Positions 25,531-32,696 of a stretch of 35,033 nt of DNA are shown one piece after another (position 1 is the first letter of the stretch; each line of letters opens with the position of its first letter). The notes beneath the pieces are model-generated. The model searched no databases, was not told the DNA's origin, and saw only the letters and a list, made by a program, of their open reading frames with translations. The translations under genes were made by a program, and so were the position numbers. Origin of the DNA: an uncultured Alphaproteobacteria bacterium (GTDB lineage: Bacteria > Pseudomonadota > Alphaproteobacteria > Bin95); the NCBI GenBank assembly GCA_937891825.1, contig CALAHN010000048.1:1-35033 (forward strand), read 5' to 3'.

Positions 25531-25835
25531 TCCGATGAGCCTCCATCGTTAATTTTTGTTTGACAGCGTCCTGAACGCAGCAAGCCGCATGCCAAACGGC
25601 GACATCTGCGGGAGCGCGGCAAATTCGAGGCTTTGTGGGAAGCCCGCCGATTGCTGCAAAGCACAAACTTTTTGCGGCAATGAAAAATTCGCGATGAAAT
25701 ATTAGTCATGCCGGTTTCGGCATATCGCCGCCAGGCACATGCCGCTTCGGAAGCTGCGACTGGCGCCCGCCTTGCTTCTACCCGGCATATGGATACGCCA
25801 TCAGCGCCGAAACTGCCTGTCAGGAGACCTCGTCC
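25531..25835. promoter_or_regulatory. Divergent intergenic region with paired TTGCNGCAA palindromes
   Basis: This 305-bp region separates the ABC operon from the divergent Zn hydrolase gene and holds no convincing gene. TTGCTGCAA (25651-25659) and TTGCGGCAA (25672-25680) are each palindromic around one base and start 21 bp apart, about two helical turns; together they also form a larger inverted repeat (25651-25660 with 25671-25680, one mismatch). This is a good candidate for a dimer-of-dimers or looping operator controlling both units. The stretch 25660-25705 is unusually AT-rich and probably holds promoter elements, but I cannot fix a -35/-10 pair. Confidence 0.5.
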
Positions 25836-27071
25836 ATGCCGAAGATCAATCCCGACCGCCTGCTCGGCGACCTATACAGATTACGCGAGTTCGGGGCTTA
25901 CAAGACCGGGGTCCACCGGCCGACCTACGCCCCGGACGATATTGCGTCGCGCCATTGGCTGGCGGCGCGCATGGCCGAAGCTGGGCTGGACGCCAGTATC
26001 GACGGCATCGGCAACGTGATCGGCCGCGCGCCCGGTCCCGGCCCGAAGCTGCTGATCGGCAGCCATTCCGAAACCCAGCCCTATGCCGGCTGGCTCGATG
26101 GCGCGCTTGGCGTGATCTACGGCCTGGAAGTCGCCCGCGCGCTCAGCGAGGACCCGGCATGCGCCGGCCTCGGCGTCGACGTCGCGGCCTGGGCCGATGA
26201 GGAAGGCCACTACAAGTCCTTCATCGGCAGCCGCTCCTTCATCGGCGACTTGACCGAGGACGAGATCGACGGCATCGCCAATCAGCATGACGGGACGCCG
26301 CTCAGGACGGCGCTTGCAGCGGCCGGCCTCAAGGACAAGCCGCGCATTCAGGTCGAGCCGGGCCGGCATATCGGGTTCATGGAAGCCCATATCGAGCAAG
26401 GCGACAGCCTGGAGGCCAGGGGGCTGAAGCTCGGCGTCGTCGCCAGCATTGTGGCGATCTGGCAGTTCCGGATCACGGCGACCGGCATTCAGAACCATGC
26501 GGGGACAACGCGGATGGCGATCCGCAAGGATGCCGGCCTCGCCCTCGCCCGCCTCGCCGTCGCGATCGATGAACGGTTCCCGGCGGTCAAGGCGCCGCTC
26601 TCGGTCTGGACGGTCGGCGACATCGATCTCGAGCCTGGCTTCGGGTCGATCATCCCCGGCAAGGCGACCATGCTGTTTCAGTTCCGCGACGTCGACAAGG
26701 CGCAGTTGCTGCGGTTCGAACGCACCCTGGAAGCGCTCATCAAGGCGGCCAATGCCGCCGGCCCCTGCGCGCTCGAGCTTGAAACCGTGTTCAAGACCGA
26801 ACCGATGGCCATGGCCGAAGCCATCCAGGCGGCGCTGGACCAGGGCTCTGAGGCGCATGCGCCCGGCCTGCATGTCCGCATGCCCAGCGGCGCCGGCCAT
26901 GACGCGCAGGTGCTGGCCGGGATCATGCCAGCCGGCATGCTTTTCATCCCCAGCATCGGCGGCGTCAGCCATCACTGGACGGAGAACACCGCCGACGCCG
27001 ATATCGTCACCGGGGCGGCCGCGATGGCGGATGCGGCGGCGATCCTGCTGAAGGCGGCCGCGAAGGCTTGA
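25836..27071 (+). CDS. Zn-dependent hydrolase, hydantoinase/carbamoylase family (M20-like)
   Basis: A 411-residue member of the M20-like amidohydrolases that cleave N-carbamoyl amino acids, ureido acids and related amides. Metal-site elements: GSHSETQPYAGWLDGALGV (His77, Asp88), WADEEGHYKSF (Glu122/Glu123), EAHIEQG (His185) and the C-terminal GVSHHWTEN. The dimerisation-domain element GIQNHAGTTRMAIRKDAG is present. In the first motif, the usual H-x-D is H-x-E (Glu79). AGGAG lies 9 nt before the ATG. Divergent from the ABC-amidase operon and separated from it by a putative operator region, so it likely processes the same imported compounds. No signal peptide. Confidence 0.92.
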   Translation: MPKINPDRLLGDLYRLREFGAYKTGVHRPTYAPDDIASRHWLAARMAEAGLDASIDGIGNVIGRAPGPGPKLLIGSHSETQPYAGWLDGALGVIYGLEVARALSEDPACAGLGVDVAAWADEEGHYKSFIGSRSFIGDLTEDEIDGIANQHDGTPLRTALAAAGLKDKPRIQVEPGRHIGFMEAHIEQGDSLEARGLKLGVVASIVAIWQFRITATGIQNHAGTTRMAIRKDAGLALARLAVAIDERFPAVKAPLSVWTVGDIDLEPGFGSIIPGKATMLFQFRDVDKAQLLRFERTLEALIKAANAAGPCALELETVFKTEPMAMAEAIQAALDQGSEAHAPGLHVRMPSGAGHDAQVLAGIMPAGMLFIPSIGGVSHHWTENTADADIVTGAAAMADAAAILLKAAAKA

Positions 27072-27094
27072 CGCGCAGTTGAAGCTCTGACGGC

Positions 27095-28738
27095 TCAATC
27101 GAAGCGCAGTTCCTCATACCCCCTTGCCGCCACGTCATCGCACCAGGCGCGATACTCCGGCGCCGTGCCGCTATAGCGGGCAAGGATGCGCTTTTCCTTG
27201 CCGTCGACATTCAGGTTGACGCCGGTCATCCAGGAATCGACCTCGTTGGTCAGCAGGCCCTCGCCTTTCATGGCGACGAATTCGGTCCATTCCTTCACGG
27301 CTTCCGGCCGCGCCGCCACATATGTATGGCCCGATTTATGGGCATGGCCGATCAGGTCCGCGACCCATTCGACATTGTATTCGATGCTGCGCGGAATATT
27401 GCCGAGCGCCGTGTGCGGGCCGACATCCATGAACAGGTTCGGGAACTTCTCGATCATGACGCCGACAAAGGTCGTCAAGCCTTCCGACCGCCATTTGTCC
27501 TTCAGCTTGACGCCGTCCTCGCCGACGATGTCGATCCGGTCCAGGCTGCCGGTGATCGCGTCGAACCCTGTCGCGTAAACGAGCAGATCGAACTCGTATT
27601 CCCGTTCGCTCGTCTTGACGCCCTTCGGCGTGATCCGCTCGATCGGGGTCTCCAGAATGCTGACCAGCTCGACATTCGGCTGATTGTAGACCTCGTAGTA
27701 GCGGGTCTCCTGGGGCACGCGGCGGGTGCCGAAGCCATGATCCTTCGGGATCAGCATCTCCGCGACTTTCGGGTCCTTCACCCGCTCGCGGATCTTGCGC
27801 GCGACAAACTTGGACGCGAGCGCGTTTGCGGCCCGGTCGGTCAGCATGTCGCGGAAGTTCCCTTGCCAGATGCCGAAGCCCGGCGACGCATAGAGATGTT
27901 CGTAAAACGCCTCGCGCTCCTCGTCCGAAACCTCGAAGGTGCCGCGCGGGTCGACGGTGTGAATGAAGCAGGCGGCGGTCTCGCGACACCGCTCGAACAA
28001 TTCCGGATAGCCTTTTCTGATCTCGCGCATTTCCGCGCTATCGATCGGGCGGTTATGCAAGGGCGTGCACCAGTTCGGCCGGCGCTGGAAGACGGTCAGA
28101 TGTCCGGCCGTCTTGGCGATCTCCTGGATCGCCTGAACGCCGGTCGCCCCGGTGCCGATGACGCCGACGCGCTTGCCCTCGAACGTCACCTTGTGCTTCG
28201 GCCAGAGACCGGTGTGATACGCTTCGCCCTGGTAGCTGTCCCGGCCCTCGATCCTCGGATATGTCGGCGCGGAAAGCGGGCCGACCGCCGTTACGACAAA
28301 GCGGCCTGTAGCGCTCTCGCCGCTTTCGAGGGTGACGGTCCAGGCGCGCGCCGCCGCATCGAAGCGCGCGGCGGCGACCCGGGCGGAGAACTGGATGTCG
28401 CGGCGGAGGTCGAACTTGTCCGCGACAAAGTTCAGATAACGCTCGGTTTCCGGTTGCGGCGAAAAATGCTCGGACCAGTCCCATTCGTCCAGGAGTTCCT
28501 GGGAAAACGAGAAGCCATAGGAATAACTTTCGGAATCGAAGCGCGCGCCCGGATACCGATTCCAGTACCAGGTGCCGCCGACGCCTGTGCCCGCCTCGTA
28601 GACGCGGGCGCGGAGACCCAGCTCGCGCAGCTTCAGCAACTGGTACAAGCCGGAAATCCCTGCGCCGATAATAATCACGTCATAGTCGGGCACAGCGTCG
28701 GGCGCCGGGGCCGAACGAACCTGCTGGGACGAAGCCAT
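27095..28738 (-). CDS. Flavin-containing monooxygenase, Baeyer-Villiger type
   Basis: A 547-residue class B flavoprotein monooxygenase. The FAD Rossmann motif is GAGISG (25-30), followed by GGTWYWNRYPGARFDSES (54-71), a strong Baeyer-Villiger hallmark. The fingerprint YQGEAYHTGLWP (169-180) fits FxGxxxHxxxWP with Tyr for Phe, and the NADPH Rossmann motif is GTGATG (195-200). Such enzymes insert oxygen next to a ketone to give an ester or lactone, as in cyclohexanone or steroid-ketone breakdown. AGGAGGA 7 nt before ATG 28738 fixes the start; the longer open frame upstream is not coding. It diverges from the amidohydrolase gene over 226 bp and converges with the Zn hydrolase. Confidence 0.95.
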   Translation of the reverse strand: MASSQQVRSAPAPDAVPDYDVIIIGAGISGLYQLLKLRELGLRARVYEAGTGVGGTWYWNRYPGARFDSESYSYGFSFSQELLDEWDWSEHFSPQPETERYLNFVADKFDLRRDIQFSARVAAARFDAAARAWTVTLESGESATGRFVVTAVGPLSAPTYPRIEGRDSYQGEAYHTGLWPKHKVTFEGKRVGVIGTGATGVQAIQEIAKTAGHLTVFQRRPNWCTPLHNRPIDSAEMREIRKGYPELFERCRETAACFIHTVDPRGTFEVSDEEREAFYEHLYASPGFGIWQGNFRDMLTDRAANALASKFVARKIRERVKDPKVAEMLIPKDHGFGTRRVPQETRYYEVYNQPNVELVSILETPIERITPKGVKTSEREYEFDLLVYATGFDAITGSLDRIDIVGEDGVKLKDKWRSEGLTTFVGVMIEKFPNLFMDVGPHTALGNIPRSIEYNVEWVADLIGHAHKSGHTYVAARPEAVKEWTEFVAMKGEGLLTNEVDSWMTGVNLNVDGKEKRILARYSGTAPEYRAWCDDVAARGYEELRFD

Positions 28739-28964
28739 GATGAGGTCCTCCTGAATGCTGTCGCCTTCTCCCGCCTTGCCGGATTTTCCGGAGGGCGGGC
28801 AGCGCTTTGCTTGATTGTGCGCCGTTGACGATAGCCGAAGCAATCGCGGCTGTGCATGGACGTAATGCCACGGTCCAACGCCCCGTCGCCCCTGGCGCCG
28901 GAGCATGGTAATTTGGCTTCCGACGCCCAAATGCCAGCGACAATGAATGAAGGATCGCCGTGCC

Positions 28965-29825
28965 ATGCCGATCATCGACGCCCAAGTCCATGCCTATGAA
29001 CGCGACCGCCCCGAGCGCCCCTGGGCGGCCGTGCTGCCCGGCCCCGATGAGGTCACCGGCGACGCCATGATCGCCGCCATGGACGCGGCCAACGTCGACG
29101 GCGCGATCCTGGTCTCGCCCTTCACCATGTACCGCTATGACGCAAGCTATGCGATTGACGTTTATAAGAAATATCCAACTCGCTTTCGACTGGTCAAGCC
29201 GGTCGATCCAACCGATCCCGGCGTCGCCGAAACGATCGCAGATTGGGCCGGGACCGAGGGCGCCGTCGCGATCCGGATGATGATGGCCCATGGCCCCGCG
29301 ATCGACGCCGATAGCGCCGGCGTCGCCGAAGTCATGCGGGCGGCGGCGCGCCACGGACTGCCGATCAACCTCCTGTGCTGGGGCAATCTGGGCGATGCGG
29401 CGAAGCTCGCGGCCAAGCATCCCGACGTCACCCTGGTGATCGATCATCTGGGCCTGCAGCAGCCCTTTGCGCCGCCCAAGCCGGACGCGCCCTTTGCCGA
29501 CCTGCCGCAGGTCCTGGACCTCGCGAAGCATCCGAATGTCACGATCAAGATCACCGGCGCCTGCACGCTCTCCCTCAAGCCCTATCCCTACGACGATATC
29601 TGGGACCCGGTGCGCCGCATTGTCGACGCCTATGGCATCGACCATTGCATGTGGGGCACCGACTGGACCCGCGCCGTCAACTTTCTGACCTATTCAGAAG
29701 GCGTTGAGCCGTTCCGCGAAACGACCGCGTTCGCATCCAACGAGCGCGCCGCCTTGATGGGCGGCAATCTCCAGCGGATTTACGACTGGCCGTTTGGCAA
29801 TGCCGCGGCGCCGTCCAGGCCCTGA
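28965..29825 (+). CDS. Amidohydrolase family protein (Amidohydro_2 type)
   Basis: A 286-residue TIM-barrel hydrolase of the Amidohydro_2 group, which includes lactonases and aromatic-acid decarboxylases. Metal-site residues are visible in IIDAQVHAYE (Asp5, His9), VIDHLG near 161-166 and GTDWTRA near 231-237. The enzyme could open a lactone, which would suit the divergent Baeyer-Villiger monooxygenase, but this is inference. ATG 28965 is chosen because AAGGA lies 10 nt upstream; the ATG at 28947 is itself part of that Shine-Dalgarno region. It converges with the subunit-3-like gene, 15 nt apart. Confidence 0.88.
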   Translation: MPIIDAQVHAYERDRPERPWAAVLPGPDEVTGDAMIAAMDAANVDGAILVSPFTMYRYDASYAIDVYKKYPTRFRLVKPVDPTDPGVAETIADWAGTEGAVAIRMMMAHGPAIDADSAGVAEVMRAAARHGLPINLLCWGNLGDAAKLAAKHPDVTLVIDHLGLQQPFAPPKPDAPFADLPQVLDLAKHPNVTIKITGACTLSLKPYPYDDIWDPVRRIVDAYGIDHCMWGTDWTRAVNFLTYSEGVEPFRETTAFASNERAALMGGNLQRIYDWPFGNAAAPSRP

Positions 29826-29840
29826 CTTTTTACCGCTCGA

Positions 29841-30326
29841 TCAGCTCCGCCCGTCGGGACGGAAAAAGGCTGGGCGGCGGCGGATCGGGTCGAGCAAGGA
29901 CCAATCCCCCTGCGCCACCGTATATCCCGCTGGATGCGGCGGCCGCGGGTCCATGCCGAGCGACCGCATGACCCGGTCGTCGCGGTAATAGCATTGAGCC
30001 GTCAGGCTTTCGAGGAAGCTCGCGGCCGCCGGATCGCGCGCCCGGAACGTCGCCGCGACGGCGTCGCGGGCCGCGCCCGAGAGGTCGGCGAAGCGCTGCT
30101 CGCCGCCAGCGTCTTCCGCCGCGCGGTCAAGCGCCGCGAGCGCCGCCTTCAGCGTCCCGATGCGTCGCACGGCGTCGGTCTCGATAGCGGCTGCGATCGA
30201 GGGATCGCCGGCGCTTGGCGCAGCGTGTGCGGCGCTTGCCGGGATGATGCAGTCCGCGACCGCGGCGAGCGTCGCGCGCTCGGCATCGGTCAGGGCCGCG
30301 GCGCCTGGCTGGGTTTTGGCTGGCAT
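29841..30326 (-). CDS. Gluconate 2-dehydrogenase subunit 3-like protein
   Basis: 161 residues. The N-terminal LTDAERATLAAVADCIIPAS (12-31) is the hallmark of the gluconate 2-dehydrogenase subunit 3 family, small partners of GMC-type membrane dehydrogenases. A YYRDDRVMRSLGMDPRPPHPAGY segment near 113-135 contains the usual C-terminal pattern. Subunit 3 proteins usually carry a twin-arginine signal that exports the complex; none is visible here, so this pair may stay in the cytoplasm. AAAGGGA lies 9 nt upstream. It is downstream of the GMC gene on the same strand; the 117-bp gap between them contains a composite palindromic element. Confidence 0.85.
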   Translation of the reverse strand: MPAKTQPGAAALTDAERATLAAVADCIIPASAAHAAPSAGDPSIAAAIETDAVRRIGTLKAALAALDRAAEDAGGEQRFADLSGAARDAVAATFRARDPAAASFLESLTAQCYYRDDRVMRSLGMDPRPPHPAGYTVAQGDWSLLDPIRRRPAFFRPDGRS

Positions 30327-30341
30327 GGGCGTCGGTCCCTT

Positions 30342-30444
30342 TAGAGCATGACGCGCTCAAATGAGCGCGTGGTCCATGCTCTACCTTATTAATATCGATC
30401 AAATTATCCAGTCTTAGGCGTTTCCGCGTAAGACTGGTTTGATC
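30342..30444. repeat. Composite palindromic element of two long imperfect inverted repeats
   Basis: Unit 1 (30342-30383): TAGAGCATG-ACGCGCTCA pairs with TGAGCGCGT-CATGCTCTA around AA, perfect except for a GGTC insert at 30371-30374. Unit 2 (30397-30444): GATCAAA and CCAGTCTTA (with a TTAT bulge) pair with TAAGACTGG and TTTGATC; the tip is GCG-TTTC-CGC. The two units lie 13 bp apart. The right end touches the GMC stop codon and the left end lies just beyond the Shine-Dalgarno of the subunit-3-like gene. The pattern resembles dispersed intergenic palindromes found in many alphaproteobacterial genomes; only one copy is in this window. Confidence 0.75.
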
Positions 30445-32051
30445 TAGTCGAACAAGTTGGCGAGGCGGCTTTTCATCTGGTCCGCCACATAGAGCGCCAG
30501 CGCCTGGATGGTGTTGGTCGGGTTAACGCCGGCGCTGGTCACGAAGATGCTGCCATCGACGATGAACAGGTTCCGGACATCGTGGCTCCGGCCCCATGCA
30601 TTCACGACCGAACGGCCAGGATCGGTCCCCATGCGCGCCGTGCCCATCAGGTGCCAGCCGCCCCAGGGAATCGGCGCCTCGCTTAGAATGTCGGTCGCGC
30701 CGGCGGCTTTCAGGATGTCCGTCGAGCGCGCGATGCCATGATCCAGCATCTTCCGGGTGTTCTCGCTCAATGTATAGCTGATCTTCGGGGCCGGAATACC
30801 ATTGCCGTCCTTGAGGTCGGGGTCGAGCGACACCCGGTTATGCTCCTCCGGCAGGTCCTCGCAGACAGCGACCATGCCGGTCAGCCGGTTATAGAGCGAC
30901 CGGAACGCATCGTGATGCGCCGCGCCCCAAGGCAGGCGGCCATGGCGAAACGCCGTGTTCGCCGTCCGCACCGGCGGCATGCCGCGGGTAATCTCCAGCG
31001 TGTAGCCGCGCACGAAATCCCGGGCGCCGTCGGTTTCATAGAATTGCTGGCTGCGGATCGCCTTGTTCGGTCCCGCGTAGCCGTCGACCTCGTCCGCGAA
31101 CACGCCCTGCACCCAGGCATAGGGGTGGAACATCAGGTTCTTGCCGACGAGGCCCGATGAGTTCGCCAGCCCGTCCGGAAACTGCTTCGAGGTCGAGTTC
31201 AACAGCATGCGGGGCGTGCCGACGCCATTGCACGCCATGACGACGATATGGGCCTTGATCGCATGCAGGTCGCCCTTGGCGTCATAGTAGAGAGCGCCCG
31301 TCGCCATGCCGTCGTCGCCGACAGTGATCTCCCGCACCCGGCAGCGGGTCCGGAGTTCGACGCCGGCGCGCTGAGCATGCGGCCAGTAGGTGACGTCGGC
31401 GCTGCCCTTGGCGCCCTGGGCGCAGCCGGCGCCGCAGGCCCCGAGGTTGATGCACTTGGCGCGGCCGTCGTAATCCTCGGTGATGATCGCCGTGTCGGAC
31501 GGCCACCAATGCCAGCCGAGCTTGTTGAAGCCTTTCGCCAGGGTTTCGCCGGACTTTCCGAACGGCAACGGCGGCAGTTTCTGGGCATTGTCCTGAGGAT
31601 ATGCGGGATCGCCCGCCAGGCCGGCGACGCCGGTCATCCGTTCGTTTTCGGCGTAATAGGGCGCGATGTCGGCATAGTCGATCGGCCAGTCGTCCGCGAC
31701 GCCGTCCAGGCTTTTCACGCGGAAGTCGGAAGGGTGAAAGCGCGGAAAATGCCCGGCATACAGCACGGTACCGCCGCCGACGCCGTTGAAGTTCGCGATC
31801 TTGATCGGGCTGTCGTCTTCGTTGATCGGGTAGTCGGAGGCCAGCCCGCGCACATTGGGATTGGTCGCGAAGTCGCTAGCGGCCCGGGCTTCCCAGTCGC
31901 GCCCGGTGCTGGGATAGGCCAGCGGGTTCATGACGCCGCCCTGCTCCAGGCAGACGATATGCATTTTGGTTTCGGCAAGGCTCCAGGCCATGGCCGCGCC
32001 CGACGCGCCCGCGCCGATAATCAGAACGTCTACAGGCTCATCCGCCGCCAT
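30444..32051 (-). CDS. GMC family oxidoreductase (gluconate dehydrogenase large-subunit-like)
   Basis: A 535-residue FAD-dependent dehydrogenase. FAD motif IIGAGASGAAMAW lies at 11-23. The Cys-rich segment CINLGACGAGC (C-x5-C-x3-C) is typical of the gluconate/sorbitol-type dehydrogenases. The C-terminal GGWHLMGTARMG and NPTNTIQALA carry the active-site His and Asn. It oxidises an alcohol or sugar-like hydroxyl and passes electrons to an unknown acceptor; the cytochrome c subunit usual in such complexes is not in the window. No signal peptide is visible. The start at 32051 has only a weak Shine-Dalgarno (AGGG close to the ATG). It lies between the oxygenase beta subunit and the subunit-3-like gene and probably shares a transcript with both. 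Confidence 0.93.
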   Translation of the reverse strand: MAADEPVDVLIIGAGASGAAMAWSLAETKMHIVCLEQGGVMNPLAYPSTGRDWEARAASDFATNPNVRGLASDYPINEDDSPIKIANFNGVGGGTVLYAGHFPRFHPSDFRVKSLDGVADDWPIDYADIAPYYAENERMTGVAGLAGDPAYPQDNAQKLPPLPFGKSGETLAKGFNKLGWHWWPSDTAIITEDYDGRAKCINLGACGAGCAQGAKGSADVTYWPHAQRAGVELRTRCRVREITVGDDGMATGALYYDAKGDLHAIKAHIVVMACNGVGTPRMLLNSTSKQFPDGLANSSGLVGKNLMFHPYAWVQGVFADEVDGYAGPNKAIRSQQFYETDGARDFVRGYTLEITRGMPPVRTANTAFRHGRLPWGAAHHDAFRSLYNRLTGMVAVCEDLPEEHNRVSLDPDLKDGNGIPAPKISYTLSENTRKMLDHGIARSTDILKAAGATDILSEAPIPWGGWHLMGTARMGTDPGRSVVNAWGRSHDVRNLFIVDGSIFVTSAGVNPTNTIQALALYVADQMKSRLANLFD

Positions 32052-32120
32052 CGCCCTACCCCCGATCGCCTATGCGCCCAAACGGTAGTCCAGCGGCTTG
32101 GCGCCTGCAAACGCCCGTGA

Positions 32121-32696
32121 TCAGAAGAAAATCGACAGGTTCTTCGCCAGCAACACGCTTTGATCCAGAAAGACTTCCCGCCGCGCAAGACGCCAGCCGC
32201 CGTCGGCCCGGCAGAGGGTGTCGTTGCGTTTGCCGATGAAAAAATCCTGCTCGTCCTCGTTCCGGTTGCGGTAGGTGAGGAAGCGGCAGCGGACGGCCAA
32301 CGCCGCGATATCGCCGAAGGGGTCGTCGGCCGTCGCCGCGCCGTCACGGGAAATAATGTCAATCAGGCGGACATTGCTGACCATGCGCGTCGTCCGCGAG
32401 GGCGGCTGCTCCGCCCAATGGACGCCTGTCGCTAGCTGCTTCACCCGCTGGCGGAGCGTCTCGATGCCTTCGTCGAACCAGTTGGCGTCGAAATTTTCCG
32501 CAGTCGTCTCCGCGACCGGCCCGCCGGATTCGGCGTTCCGGACGATCGGCATCCAGATTTTCACGTCATCGGTCAGCATGGCCAGCCAGGCTTCGAAATC
32601 CCGGCCGTCGAGGCAGTCGGCTTCGGCTACGAGGAAGGCCTCGGCCTCGGCCTGGAGCAGCAGGCGCCGGACGGCGCTATCCCATTCAGCCGCCAT
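32121..32696 (-). CDS. Aromatic ring-hydroxylating dioxygenase subunit beta
   Basis: A 191-residue small subunit of the Rieske non-heme oxygenases. The family pattern is visible: EAEAFLVAEADCLDGRDFEAWLAMLTDDVKIWMPI near the N-terminus, SRTTRMVSNVRL in the middle, and FFIGKRNDTLCRADGGWRLARREVFLDQS at the C-terminus. Beta subunits have a cystatin-like fold and give structure to the alpha3beta3 hexamer. ATG 32696 is preferred over ATG 32705 because AAGGAG lies 9 nt before it and touches the other. It overlaps the alpha-subunit stop by 11 nt, so the two are coupled. Confidence 0.93.
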   Translation of the reverse strand: MAAEWDSAVRRLLLQAEAEAFLVAEADCLDGRDFEAWLAMLTDDVKIWMPIVRNAESGGPVAETTAENFDANWFDEGIETLRQRVKQLATGVHWAEQPPSRTTRMVSNVRLIDIISRDGAATADDPFGDIAALAVRCRFLTYRNRNEDEQDFFIGKRNDTLCRADGGWRLARREVFLDQSVLLAKNLSIFF

